Source: Nymphaea colorata
Lineage: Eukaryota; Streptophyta; Magnoliopsida; Nymphaeales; Nymphaeaceae
Length of the DNA stretch: 64,000 nucleotides
Direction of reading: 5' to 3'
Assembly: GCF_008831285.2 (NCBI RefSeq)
Contig: NC_045145.1
Span: 22,318,802-22,382,801, forward strand
The translations under genes were made by a program, and so were the position numbers. This document shows, one piece after another, positions 10,881 through 23,020 of the stretch. The stretch's first letter is position 1. The number at the start of each line of letters is the position of its first letter. The notes beneath the pieces are model-generated. The model worked only from the letters and a program-made list of their open reading frames with translations, was not told where the DNA came from and ran no database searches.

Positions 10881-12609
10881 ATGCATTTCCCATGCAGAGT
10901 TTCCCTGCGAACACTGAAGTTAATTGCGAATCAACACCCTGAAAAGCCTTCATTTTCCCCCTTCTCCACTGGATCTACCACCAAACTGCTTCTTAGACCG
11001 GTTCTCTACCCTGAAAGTGCCACCATGCTCATGCTCCGCGAAGGTGGTGCAGTTGAAGCAGATACATGCCCAAATCATTACAAGCGGCCTGCCGCTACAC
11101 AAACTCTTTCCGTTCTGCGTCGAGTCCGGCAGCATCGATTATGCGAGAATCGCGTTCGATCGAGCTCGAGTTCTCTGCAAATTCGACTGGAATGCAATGC
11201 TTCAGGCGTATTGCAAGAGCGCGGTGCCAGAGCGAGCTCCGCTTCTTTTCCGCGAGATGCTTGCAGTCGGTGACCTCGATTCCGGGCCAGACAAATACTC
11301 GTTCACGTTCTTGATTGCTGCTTGCTCGCGCTTTGATTGATCCTGCAATTGCCATTCAATGGTGGTTAAGAAGGAATTTGAGCGTGATACGTTTCCGAAG
11401 AATTCACTTGTCAGTATGTACGTATCTTTTGGGGCGATGGAAGATGCGAGGACACTGTTTGATGGAATGAATGAACCGGGAGACGTGGTTTTATGGACTA
11501 CCATGGTTGGTGGATACATGAAATTCGGGATGGTGTATCTCGCTCTTAAGTTGTTTGATGAAATGCCTGACTCGAATGATGTTGCTTGGGGTGTTGTCAT
11601 AGCGGGTTGTGTTAAAAATAGGAGATATAAGGATGCTTTAAGTATTTTCTATGATATGTTGCAATGTACAAATGTCAAGCCAAATGAAGCATCCCTGGTT
11701 TGCGCCCTTTCTGCTTGTGCTCACTTAGGAGCACTAGACCAAGGCAAGTGGATTCATGTTTATGTTGACAAGAGAGGAGTCATTTGCAGCTCGAACCTTG
11801 CCACAGCACTTAATGATATGTACATGAAATGTGGGAGCATCACGCATGCACGTAGAGTTTTTAACAGTGTTTTTTATAGAAAGGATCTGCTTTCATGGAC
11901 GAGCATGATCGAGGGAAGCAGTCGATCTGTTTCTGCACATGTTGGATATTGGCATGAAGCCGGATCATATCACACTCATTGGAGTTCTAAATGCCTGCAG
12001 TCATTCAGGTTTAGTCGACCAAGGGCGCCACTTTTTTCATGGCATGCAACAATTTTGGGGCATTGTGCCTACTGTTGAACATTACGGTTGCATTGTTGAT
12101 CTTCTTGGACGTGCTGGCTTCATAGACCAGGCAATGAAGATTGCTAAGTGTATGCCTATAGAGCCTGACATTGTTATATGGAGGGCCTTACTTACTGCTT
12201 GTAGGATTCATGAAAATTTAGCACTAGCCGAAGAAATAATGCACCATGTAGAAAGATGTGATCCCCTTGATCATGAAGGCAGCAAGATTCTCTTGTCAAG
12301 CATGTATGCATCAAGCAACTGCTGGGATGGGGTTGCCAGAGTCAGGGGCACCATGTGCAAACAAAGGATTCAGTTGGTTCTTGGATGGAGTTCTACAGAA
12401 GTGAAAGGTGTCATTCATGAATTTGTTGCTGGTGATAGAACCCATCCTCGAGCTGCTGATATTTATCAGAAGCTGGACGAAATATTTAACAGGCTTCAAA
12501 CAGTGGGTTATTGTCCCAGTACATTGCAAATTTCGTTGGAGTTGAGTGAGGAAGATAAAAGAGCGAGCAATGTAATTGGCAGAGTGAGAAACTAGCTGTT
12601 GCGTTTGGA
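10881..12609 (+). pseudogene. DYW-class PPR pseudogene, copy A (5' and central part)
   Basis: The sequence follows the intact PPR gene at 25769-27727 almost codon by codon but is broken in at least four places. A 20-bp deletion near 10990 shifts the frame. A CGA-to-TGA change gives a stop at 11338-11340. A 26-bp deletion near 11910 shifts the frame again. Near 12575 the frame is damaged once more, and at about 12609 the gene joins sequence that lies about 1.6 kb downstream in the intact copy, so the DYW domain is gone. Recognisable PPR segments include LFDEMPDSNDVAWGVVIAGC and LINDMY-type helices. A translated product would be at most a short stack of PPR motifs. Homologous downstream DNA follows (12610-13670). 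Confidence 0.93.
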
Positions 12610-15600
12610 AAAACTGAAAATTTACTCGTAACTGCGAACTCTTTCTCAAGATTTTGGACTCCAGATTTTAATTATCATGATAAGTAATTGCTGGAAATGC
12701 ATGTCGTTCTTGATTTAAAAGATCAATCGGTTATTGAAAAACACCCACATCAACTTCTAAATTAATTAAGGCACAAAACAACAAAAATGATCTTTTGAAA
12801 ATAAACGAAAAAGGTTGGGGAGTTATTTTCCCTTGTGGCTGGCTCTGATGCTGCTGCTTGGGGAATTGCTCTTCATTTGAGGCGGGCACTTCTGGTGGGT
12901 CTAACTGATCTAATCAGTGCCCACTTCTCACCTCTAAACAACTTGCATCAAGTATGACGGCAAAATTCTCTGCGAATCGAGCTTCACGTGTTCCTGTGTA
13001 CAATTTTGAAAATCTTGGTCGACAGGAAATGGCGAGGACCAAATAACAGTTACATAAATGGGTTATTTACTAATTATTAATCTGGTAAAATACAGAGGAA
13101 AAAGTGATGGATAAAGAGTTGAAACTGCACCATCATATGGACTGTTTCTGCAGTGGAACAACAGCAGTCACGTTGGTCAGTCAGGCAAGTTTAGCAGATA
13201 AGCTTCAATCCAGATTGCCTTTCCTGGACCCAAATCGTTGTGAATCAAAAGGGCCTTTCTTCGCTCTTCCTCATATGTTCTTCGAACTCTCCCGCAGTTA
13301 CTTTTGTTCTTGTACTAAAAAGATTCACCATGGTTGGTTATGTATCTAATTTCTGTAAATATGAAAAATTGTTTCTCTATTATCAAACTAAGAATTAATT
13401 TTCTGGAAATATATTTCTTTATCATCAAACATAAAAATATATTTGTGAAAATATATTTCTCAGTCATCACACACACCAAAATAGGAATCGAAAAGATTTT
13501 TTCCATTCATTTTTTCCTGAAAATATATTTCCAGAAATTTATTTTCAATTCCACATTTCCAAGCCATCAAACGGCCCCTAACAGAGATTACGAGGAATTT
13601 ATTGAAAAACAAAGAGAACGACAGGAAGGAAAGGTCCATTGTATCCACCTTCTTTTTTATCAATAACAAGATGCAAGTTGGAATGGCTGAGTCGTTGTGG
13701 CAGAAAGAAAGTTAAGTACGCGCTTTTATCTTTACACAAAGTTTTCATTTTTATGTGAAATAAGGGTATTTCAATCGTATGGTGCATATAACCAGGTTCG
13801 GTTGTGGCAAAGGAATGGCAATGCGCGCTTTTAAGCGGAATGCTTGTAGTATTTTCTATGGTAATGGCCAGGGGACTTTCTGTCCGACCGTTTTGAAACC
13901 CGGAGAGGAGTCTCACATGTATGGGGAAATATGGAAGACATATGACATTCGCACAAGTATGTGGAAACATACTCGTTCCAAATTTTTATTTATTTGGCAG
14001 GGTTGGGTGTTTTGTTTATTTGGCAGAGTTACACGCCTCAAGCAAAAGCAATGCAGGTGGATAGTTGATATAAAGAAAAGAAAAGATAAGACAAGAAACA
14101 TATGAATGGTTGAGAGTAAAACAAAGCAAAAGGGATAAAGTATCAAGAAACAGAAATGTCTTTTTTTTTTTTTTTCTTAACCAATCACCATATTGCAACT
14201 TGGGTCCAATATGATAAATAAAAGCCTGTAACTTGGTTATAAGTTGAAGAAGGGAATACACTATCGATGAGTAAAAGATACGGGGCATAAACTTGGGTCC
14301 AGCCTTTTTATAAGTTTCGAACATGCACTTGCCCACACAGCTTCGCATGTGGCTTTGTCGCTGGTTCAATTTTTAACCAATATTAAGTTTAACTAGTGCA
14401 TAATGATGAAACATGGTTCCTTTCTAACCATTTTTCACCTTAATAATAGGTCAAAATTGGCTTCCGATCCTTCAGCACGTTAGATTGGAAAACTTGGCTT
14501 TCTAGCTTGAATAGAAGGCTTAGCTATTAAGATGGACGTGATGAGAAGAGAGCATTCTAAGACTGGAACTTTTGTTCCTCACTTGGTCAAGTCCATATGC
14601 TCTGCAAAATCCAAATCAATTAATGTGATTTCATGTATTGATTGAGCCTTAAGATTGTGGATTCTAGGGAAGCAGGATACCAGAAAACTGCCCCTAAAAT
14701 AAAACTGGTTTAATTCATTTCTCACACATATTAAGTTCCCACAATTCAATAGCAGGATAACTCAAACAGGTCTAGTTTTAATTTTCTCATCTAATGCTTA
14801 AGCTTCATTGTTGGGTTTTCAAGATTGATTTAACCTTTATATATGTTTTGAGCAGGTAATGAAAAAAGAATGTAATATATGGCAAGTGGAAGACCTTTGA
14901 TTATGTTAATTTCGGCCCTACCATCATCGATTTTGAGTTTTTATCACTATTATAAAGCTTGGTAGTTAGGCTCACCTTCGTCAATGCGCGCTCACACACA
15001 CACACACACACACACAAAGTTTTACAGAATATATATATTACTATATTATTTATGAATTAAAATAAATAAAAAATACAAAAAATAAGAAACAGTAGTTTAG
15101 AATAATAAAAAAGCGGTACGTGCAACTGCTATATCAGTGTCAAAGCCGGATCAAACTGCGACCGGTTTAAGACAAACCGGCCGATTCAAAGCCAACTCTT
15201 ATAGCATTTCTCGGCTCCGTGCATCTTTACTCCTCCAACCGTGAGGTGACTTGAGCGTAAAACTTCGTAAAAATAACCCAAATATGTACCGTACCGCCCA
15301 TAGTAGCACACGATGAAATACGACAAACAGCATGTGGCTCTTGAATTATTGACATTTTGTACTTTTTTGTTGTCGCACATTAATATTTAGATCACATATA
15401 TTTTTTAGTTAGATATTATAATCACCCCGCACCATCACTGAAGAATATGTTTTCAAGTGAGGTTTTCCTTCAAAAAGCAAATTAAACAAAAAAATCTCCA
15501 AAGCATGCTGCAAAGCATCCGTCCTTCCCCATTCCCCCATGGTACCCAAAAATTTAGGTAATTATGCATTTGATTCAACCACAAAAAGTGAATTCGGATC

Positions 15601-16012
15601 TGATTTAATTGCATAAGGTTTGACTCTTATAAGTAATAGATCAGTTGGTCTTTATCGAATATCAGATATCAGATTCAGTTGTCGAAATAGCATACTAGAT
15701 CTGATTGCAATGAGTATTTGGAATTTGATTCCTTGTCCATATCCAGCTAAGTGTAGATCCAAATTGAATGAATTGCTAGTCAATTTTATCATATCTATTC
15801 ATATCCCTAATTGAGTGGAAGTTGATTACGTCGAACATGACATGTTAGATCCTTATATTTTTGAAATAGAAAAATTTTGAGATCTGACCCTCCTTTTATG
15901 TTCTTAACTTTAGACTTGTTAAGGGTATAAATCTGTAAAATGGGAAACCTCGAGTGTGACTGTACAAGTCCTTGATAAAAGAACATTATATTTTTATAAC
16001 ACAAGTTTGTTA
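12610..16012. other. Intergenic region between the two PPR pseudogene pieces
   Basis: The part 12610-13670 matches downstream DNA of the intact PPR gene (about 29195-30090), for example cagttacataaatg and acaaagagaacgacagg. The part 13670-16012 has no counterpart in block B that I can see. It is AT-rich, holds a (CA)n tract at 14993-15016, and contains no supported gene. The junction near 13670 is therefore the likely right edge of block A. Confidence 0.6.
14993..15016. repeat. (CA)n microsatellite
   Basis: An uninterrupted CA tract of about 12 units follows gcgcgct. Confidence 0.95.
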
Positions 16013-16283
16013 TAATACATTGCAAATTTCGTTGGAGTTGAGTGAGGAAGATAAAGAGCAAGCAATGTATTGGCACAGTGAGAAACTAGCAGTTGCGTGT
16101 GGATTGTTGAGCACTGAAGATGGGTTTCCCATTAGAGTTGTTAAGAATCTTCGAATTTGTGAAGATTGTCTCTCTGCTATGAAAGCTATACCTAGAGTTT
16201 TTGGCAGAGAAATAATAGTGAGTGACCGATCTTGTTTTCATAATGTGAAACAGGGTAGTTGTTCCTGCGGAGACTACTGGTGA
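16013..16283 (+). pseudogene. Orphan DYW-domain fragment of a PPR gene
   Basis: This piece starts abruptly at acattgcaaatttcg and stays open to a TGA directly after DYW (16281-16283). It matches the last ~90 residues of the intact PPR protein, including the HSEKLA box. The normal CxDCH zinc-binding signature reads CEDCL, so its histidine is lost, and the last motif reads SCGDYW. Its first ~90 bp also occur at the broken end of PPR copy A (12518-12609), so it is not simply the displaced tail of that copy but the remnant of another unit. No start codon or PPR array precedes it. Confidence 0.9.
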
Positions 16284-18723
16284 GTACATTTAGTGACTGG
16301 TGGTAGCATTGTCCATTAAATGGCAGCTCATTTGTTTCTCCTTTGTTCTTGTACCAATGGACATCGGTTTCCTTTCTATGAAGAGAGGAATGTCACACTC
16401 CTGAAATTATGCTCCTCTTGTGATGTGTATAATCTTTCTGACACTCCATATGAAATTATGCTTCTCCTATGAAATGTATAATCTTTCTCGTCTCGTAGAA
16501 TATTTGGTGTCCCTTATCATGATCTAGTATATTCCTGACACAATCTTCACTAAAAATAATTTCATAAAAAAGTTGGCAACACCTCATGGAGGCAAGGGTA
16601 GACCTCAACGGTCTTTTCATTTGTCCTCAAGAGAATATACATACATAAAGACATATCGGTATTTAAAGAAGTTGATATTAAGATTCAACTGCACAAGAGA
16701 TACTTAAAAAATTGTTTTGTTTCCTTACTTCTTTAAGCAATCTAGCGTCGTGGTTCAGCTTCTGCTGGCAACGGTCGCTGCACAACTAAGTTGTAGGTAT
16801 ACAGCTTAAGGTCAAGAAATAAGGTTCTATGAATTTCATCTTCTTCTTAGAAGTTAGAAGTTCTTATGTATAAGTCTTCCTTAGAACTTGCTATGGTAAA
16901 ATGTCTTTAGGTCATACTTGTATCCTGCTTGTCTCTAAAAGTTTTGGATGTTCAAGATGCATTCTCTAGGGCATGTTTGAAGCCTGGATATCCCTTCCAT
17001 ACATGGTGGAGACCTCAAGAGTGGAGTAATCGAACACAGGAGTGGTCGTCCTGAATGATTTCTCCATTTTTACACTGAATGGGTGCCACAGTTTTTCTGG
17101 ATTCTAAGTCATCTAGAAGTCCCAACTTAAAATCCTGGAACACTTCTTCAGGGTGACCTTGACCCTGGAAAAGTTATTCAGAACATCAAACGGTTAAAGG
17201 TTCACACTATTGGCAAAACAACCTTTGGTGAGGTAAATTAATCCTACTGGAGTTAGGTCTTTAATTCGCCTCAAGAGTAGCTTATGTGTTAAGCTCCCTT
17301 CGATGGCGATAAAAAGGTTTTCATCGAAGAGTTTCCATCAAAAAACTTTCCTTGCAATATTTTTGTGTTTGAAAGCAATAAACCTCTTTCCATTAATCTA
17401 CCCCATTTCTTCGGGCCGATAAGTGGAATAATAATTGCCAAATGCCACTTTAGGAGATCATATTCCCATTACGCAGAAAGTGTAAAACAAATTGAAATAC
17501 TATACTATTTGGCGATGCAAACTATATGCTTTTTTCCAAAATTTACTTCTTCAAATTACGCCCAACTATCTTTAAAAGAATTTTTTATTTTCACGTTTCT
17601 TGAACTTCCGTGCTTCCAAGAAAAAAAAAATTACGAGTTTTTTGGTGTTTTATTGTGTGGAGAACTAAAAACTGGAAACTCACTCGTAACTGCGAACTCT
17701 TTCTCAAGATTTTGTTCTCCAGATCAGATTCTAGAATAAAATTTGGCCTCCTATTCTGTTTTAGCCCGATTTTATTTCTCATGATAAGTAATTGCTGGAA
17801 ATGCATGTCATTCTTGATTTAAAAGATCAGTCGGTTACTCACAAACACTTACATCAACTTCTAAAGCACAAAACAACAAAAATGATCTTTTGAAAATAAA
17901 GAAAAAAGGTTGGGGAGTTATTTCTTCTAATTGGCTCTGATGCTGCTGCTTGGCGAATTGCTGTTCATTTGATAATTTATTAAAAAGAAATGCCTCAATA
18001 GTCTTTTTACCTTTTTCCATTTTCAATTTTGTCTTTGCAAAAAGTTTTCATTTTCAGTGTTGTATGATCCTCCAATTAGGTAGGGCTGAGATCGTGGACC
18101 CATCAACCATCTTTGTAGGCAAATGGTTCTACCCTGCCACTAAACTAAACTAGGTACTGGTACATACGATGGTTACCATTATCAAACCTAAGAAAAGCCA
18201 GAAATAAGAAAAGAAACGAAAGATATTTTATTTTTTATTCATCTTAACAAATGAATTCTAGTCTATTTATGGATGAGGTATGTTGACAAGAAAGAAAAGA
18301 AAAAACAGAACTAATCATAAATTAAGAATTATCCTGTAAGAAGTTGATTACCTAAAAATAGATACACGGACATTGGAGAAAAGAGTCATAACCCGTTTAA
18401 ATAGCACAAGAATCATGAGATCTTGGACATCAACTATATTTAAAATCAAACTTCCGCATGGAAATGTGCATGGACGGGCATTCTTTGTCCAGATGCATCT
18501 CCCACACAGTGAATTCAAAATGAACTCAACCATTGCCAGTCAGGAAATAGATTACAATTCCTAAACCAAAATTCGCCATGCCTCTGATTTGTGTCGTTCA
18601 CAGCTTCTAATTGAAAGATCTTCTTCTATTTAATTGGGCGCAAATAAACAGTGAATAGATTAAGAAGAATCCACATGGTCCCCGAATCTGATTGATTATA
18701 TGCGCGGTGCACAAATTCTTCTT
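16284..18723. other. Downstream DNA of the orphan DYW piece, then intergenic
   Basis: The part 16284-17965 matches 27728-29570 downstream of the intact PPR gene, with insertions and deletions. The part 17965-18570 shows no match or gene. The left edge of block B begins about 18573 (gccatgcctctgat). A short shared tail follows to the NLR stop. Confidence 0.6.
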
Positions 18724-21426
18724 CTATTTAATTGAAAGCTGTTCGAGTTTGAGGTGTTGGATGCCTTGAGGTTCCACTTGACCACAATCGTGTATCCTTA
18801 GCTGCTTCAGACTCGGCATGCTGCCTTCCACGAATGTCACAGTTCTAAGTTTTATTAGACCGAAGAGCTGGAGCCTTCGAAGCCTAGGAAACCCCAAAGG
18901 ACCACATTCTAACCGCTCAACGTTGTATAAACGATAAAGCCGAAGGTCTGATAGACAAGGAAGTGATTCCAGGCGCGGAAAAGGGTCTTCCCTGAAGGGC
19001 CCATCTGTTAAGGTCAATTTGCTAAGGTTGTTGAAGGAACCAAGGGTATCAGGCAACTCCCACAATTGGCGCAACTCGAGGACTCGCAGGCGAGGTGGCG
19101 GACTTTCGAGCAACCTTTTCCCAAATGGGAAATCAGCATCACCGTAATCATCATCGTGATCATCATCGTGCTCAATGCGCAGCCTAAAGAGGTGCCTCAT
19201 GCTGCTGATGGATCCGTAAATCTCTTCGGCATCTTCTTCCTTGACACGCCGTATTTCCAACCTCCTCAACTCCTTCAATTGTCTAATCTCTGCGGCAATT
19301 CCTTTTCTTGAACCATCGAAACCAGTTAATGTTTGTAGGCATCTTAAATTGCCGACGCCCTTTGGCATTTGGGCATACCCTAAACCCATGCATAAATGGC
19401 GCAAGTTTCTCAGCCTAATGATCTCTTTCGGCAGAATATGAATGCCACCATCTCTGATATCTAAAGTTTCTAAATTTTGAAGACTCCCGATTGATCTGGG
19501 AAGTTCTTTTAGACTGAAATTTAACCTTAAGCAAAGGTACCTCAAATGGAGTAGCCGTCCTATCTGCTTCGGCAATTTCTCTATTTTAACACCGTCTAAA
19601 TCCAAGACCCTCAGTAACATAAATTGGCCTGAATATGAAGCCAGGTCAGGTGTCCTGATGTAATCCAGATGAAAAAAAAGAAGAGAACGGAGGAGTTGAG
19701 TATTGCCAACAGCGCCTGATATTACGTTCTCCTCATCATCTCCAATACCCTTATTCTCTCTAATGACTGACATCCGACGGGGGCTGACGACGTTCGCTCT
19801 CCTTTCCTGCACATCAAGTATAAATGAGAACTCCTCTTCGTGTGATATGGAAATGGCAAGATCACGCATAAGATCATGAATCCTGCACGATTTCACTCGA
19901 CCATCCATGCTAGTCTCTGCGATTTGAAGCATGCTCTTGTCGATTAATTGTAGCATGTAGTCCTCTCCTACCTCCTCGACTGTCGTGCCTTTTCTTTCTT
20001 CTATGAATCCTTCTGCAATCCAAAGCCTGATCAATTTGTTTCTTTTGATCAAATGATCCTCAGGAAATAAACCACAATAAAGGAAGCATGGTTTAAGATA
20101 CAAGGGCAGCTCATCATAGCTCATCTTTAGAATGTTTGTTATGCTACCCCTCGAAGTTGAGCATTCATAATTACCCAACTGCCAGCTTAAGTCTTGATTC
20201 ACCTTCTCCCACTCTGACACAGTCCTCTTCTTACACAGTATACCTCCCAATGTTGCGATTGCAAGTGGGAGGCCTCCACACTTTTGCAGCATACTCTTAC
20301 CCACTTCCTGAAATGCCGGAGGCATAATAGCAGTACTTCCTGGAAATGCCTTTTGGCAAAGTAATGACATTGCTATATCATCAGGAAAAGTTTTCAGTTC
20401 ACAACGGATGAAGTTTAGGCTTCTAATTGTTTCTAATTCAGAAATGACACCCTCTATACGAGTTGTGATCATAATTGCGCTTCCATTGTTATTCTCTGGC
20501 AATGCTGAATTGATATCGATGCAAACTCTCTTATCCCACACGTCATCCAACACTAGTATAAATTTTTTTCCTTCAAGGTAGCTGTGAATTTCTCTTACCA
20601 GATCAACCTCATCCATTTGCTCTATCTTCTGTCTGAAAAGACGCCAGTTGTCCTCTGCTTCCTTTGAGGAAGGCGGTTCCCTTATTTCTTCAAATTCTAT
20701 TAGCATGAACTTTAGTAGAGTTTTGGTATTAAAAGATCGGGAAACTGAAACCCATGCAGAGCAATTGAAATGGTCCTTCACTTTTGGTTCGTTATAAACC
20801 TTTCTTGCAAGTGTAGTCTTTCCTAACCCACCCATCCCAACTACTGAAATGTAAGCTTTTTTATTGTTACCTGTCACTCCTCCCACAAGCTGATTGACCA
20901 AGAGCTTTACATCCTTTTCAATTCCCACGACTTCTGCTTCCTCGAGGAAATTTGCTTCTGCATAATCTCGCCATTGCCGAATGGTCGCATCCGGACTCGT
21001 ATCTTCAGGAAGCATTTGTATGTCGTACATGCGCCTTCTTTCAGCGATCCGAAAGATTCTCCTCTTGATCGCTTGTACACCGGTTGCAAGGTCATGACTT
21101 GGAAGTAATTGTGTCGTGGCAGTGGACAGAGTGCCGAGAAAGCTCACGATTCCACCATGACCTGCATGTCTCGTTCCAAATCGAAGTAAAAACTCATCAA
21201 TAGCATCTTCAATATCATAAGCCACACGTCTTACTTGGTTGACCCATGTTTTGATTCCCTTGTGTCGATCTCTCTTTCTGTCAGCGTCTTCCAGAAACGC
21301 TTGGATGATTTCCAGTTCCTCCCTTATCTCCTCAATTTCTTGGCGAATCCCTCCCAACAACTCCGCTTCTTTCACGAGGAAGGTGCCCAGCCTCTCCAGC
21401 AGGAACTTCACAGGAATCGCTGCCAT
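18724..21426 (-). CDS. CC-NB-ARC-LRR disease-resistance protein (CNL), copy B
   Basis: This is a single-exon paralogue of the gene at 1827-4526, 900 aa from MAAIPV. The frame is open for seven more codons (ATG at 21447, MRESERE), but that extension lies in a CT repeat absent from copy A, so I choose the internal ATG. The coiled-coil domain has the same MADA-like N-terminus and the EDAID motif. NB-ARC motifs match copy A: GMGGLGKTT (197-205), LVLDDVWD (291-298), GLPL (385-388), and IHD shifted to about 516-518 by a 9-residue insertion (YECSTSRGS region) before RNBS-D. LRRs follow. The mid-LRR part (RLNFSLKELPRS against RTHWELTHRNRRPKLPRS) differs sharply from copy A, while a 330-bp tract further on is nearly identical. 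Predicted role: effector recognition and resistosome-type cell death. Confidence 0.92.
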   Translation of the reverse strand: MAAIPVKFLLERLGTFLVKEAELLGGIRQEIEEIREELEIIQAFLEDADRKRDRHKGIKTWVNQVRRVAYDIEDAIDEFLLRFGTRHAGHGGIVSFLGTLSTATTQLLPSHDLATGVQAIKRRIFRIAERRRMYDIQMLPEDTSPDATIRQWRDYAEANFLEEAEVVGIEKDVKLLVNQLVGGVTGNNKKAYISVVGMGGLGKTTLARKVYNEPKVKDHFNCSAWVSVSRSFNTKTLLKFMLIEFEEIREPPSSKEAEDNWRLFRQKIEQMDEVDLVREIHSYLEGKKFILVLDDVWDKRVCIDINSALPENNNGSAIMITTRIEGVISELETIRSLNFIRCELKTFPDDIAMSLLCQKAFPGSTAIMPPAFQEVGKSMLQKCGGLPLAIATLGGILCKKRTVSEWEKVNQDLSWQLGNYECSTSRGSITNILKMSYDELPLYLKPCFLYCGLFPEDHLIKRNKLIRLWIAEGFIEERKGTTVEEVGEDYMLQLIDKSMLQIAETSMDGRVKSCRIHDLMRDLAISISHEEEFSFILDVQERRANVVSPRRMSVIRENKGIGDDEENVISGAVGNTQLLRSLLFFHLDYIRTPDLASYSGQFMLLRVLDLDGVKIEKLPKQIGRLLHLRYLCLRLNFSLKELPRSIGSLQNLETLDIRDGGIHILPKEIIRLRNLRHLCMGLGYAQMPKGVGNLRCLQTLTGFDGSRKGIAAEIRQLKELRRLEIRRVKEEDAEEIYGSISSMRHLFRLRIEHDDDHDDDYGDADFPFGKRLLESPPPRLRVLELRQLWELPDTLGSFNNLSKLTLTDGPFREDPFPRLESLPCLSDLRLYRLYNVERLECGPLGFPRLRRLQLFGLIKLRTVTFVEGSMPSLKQLRIHDCGQVEPQGIQHLKLEQLSIK

Positions 21427-22465
21427 CTCTCTCTCGCTCTCTCTCAACAGAATATCGTGGATACTCAGTTTGGAAGGGCATCTTTAGTTTCCCACTGTCT
21501 TCAGCTTTTAAAGAATTTTTTTTCAAATGAATAGCAGATAATACCAATGCAATCACTTGAACGATTTGATGAGAATTAGGTAGGACAGTCTGGCTTGTGG
21601 GTCCATAGGCCCCGCCGATTCTAACTTGAACAATTCGGACAAGAATGATTGCAAGCTATTTGATTAGTTAGTTTAAAATGTATCATAAAATTATTTTTTG
21701 AAGTCAAATATTAGTTGTGAATTCATATTATTTGAAAAGATACGAGCATGCCAAGTTTCCTTCTGATCATGTGGTGTCTGTCGTGATGCCTCGACCAAGT
21801 TTGATTTAAGGTGCTAAAAATTTGGTGAGAGCACATGCATACAAACTTTTAGTTAGACAAAAAAAAAAAGATCATCTATATATAATATAATATATATATA
21901 TATATATGAGTGTGAAGTATTTTGTCAAGTACTACTTAGCCTACGTGGTCAAGTTCCAATCAACCCAAAACCGTCCAAATTATGCTAGAAGACGCACCTT
22001 GGTGCTAACCTTCTTATGAAGATTTTAATTGAGCGAGTGATTAAACCTATTAACATGGTATAATACAAAATGCTCAAATACGTGAAAGTTACTTATGTAA
22101 GTGACCTGCTATATATATATATATATATATGTAAATTTAAACATCTCGAAAGTGTGAAAGACCCGAACCGTAGCTTTGGGTCATTTATTTTTGCTGTCAT
22201 GGAACATCTTGTCCCACGTCGGGCGTCTTAAGCAGGCGCTTCTGACACGAGGGCTCCAATTGGTAGAAAAAAACCCACAACTCCTTGGACCAACTACACC
22301 ATGACAACTCAACTGGTGTCGGCAGCTCCAGCGTAAATTATTTCAAACATTATGTTTGAATGTTTGAATAGAAGGGCAAAAAGAAAAAAGAAAAAAAAAG
22401 GTGAAAGGAAAAGAAATGTATGTAAACGATGAACTTATTATTGTGTACATGTATGCATATATACA

Positions 22466-22553
22466 CACTCATAATCAAATTCTAGTATCAATTGATGAAC
22501 TTATTGTGTCACTCATAATCAAATTCTAGTATCAATTGACAAACTTATTGTGT
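22466..22553. repeat. 44-bp tandem duplication
   Basis: A segment beginning cactcataatcaaattctag is repeated with a 44-bp period (22466 and 22510), with two or three mismatches. Confidence 0.8.
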
Positions 22554-22654
22554 ATATATCTAATGTGTAAGTAAGTCACCACCTCATACTGGTCTTCTTC
22601 TTCTTCTTCTTCTTTTTTTTTTATTAGTTTGAGTCCTGAAGAAATCCCACTTTT

Positions 22655-23020
22655 ATGTTATGTTTGGATGAAGGGAAAGAGAGGGAAAGGAATCAATGGA
22701 AGGAAAAAAAAGACAATGGGAAGGGAAAGGAGAAGAAAGGAAAGAAAATGATCATCCATTTCTTTTCCTTCTAATCTCTTTATTTTCAGAGGGATTGAAA
22801 TTACATTTAAAATTAGTTTTATTCCCTTCCACTTACTTTTCCTTTCCTTACGTCCAAACACAGTTATTAGTTTTCTCTTTTTTTTCCTTTATATTAACTA
22901 ATAATCCAAACACAAGAAAGACCTTTCTTTCCATTCTTTTTCCTTTATATTAACTAATAATTCAAACACAGGAAAGACCTTTCTTTCCATTCTTTTCCCT
23001 TCCATCCAAACAGGCTCGCA
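22655..23020. mobile_element. MITE-like inverted-repeat element
   Basis: The left end tgtttggatgaagggaaag and the right end cttcccttccatccaaaca-type sequence (about 22995-23013) are near-perfect inverted repeats. The interior is a purine strand followed by a pyrimidine strand, so the whole element can fold back. An internal 57-bp-like duplication (caaacacaagaaagaccttt, near 22909 and 22966) lies near the right end. It falls in the part of block B that has no counterpart in block A. Target duplications are not clear. Confidence 0.55.

Noticed and set aside
13334-13666. 110-codon plus-strand frame and overlapping minus-strand frames
   Set aside because: AT-rich, low-complexity composition (Ile/Phe/Lys), no domain, and the position is non-genic in the paralogous block.
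21427-21447. Upstream ATG extending NLR copy B by seven residues
   Set aside because: The extension MRESERE comes from a CT repeat absent from copy A, and the MADA-like N-terminus starts at the internal Met.
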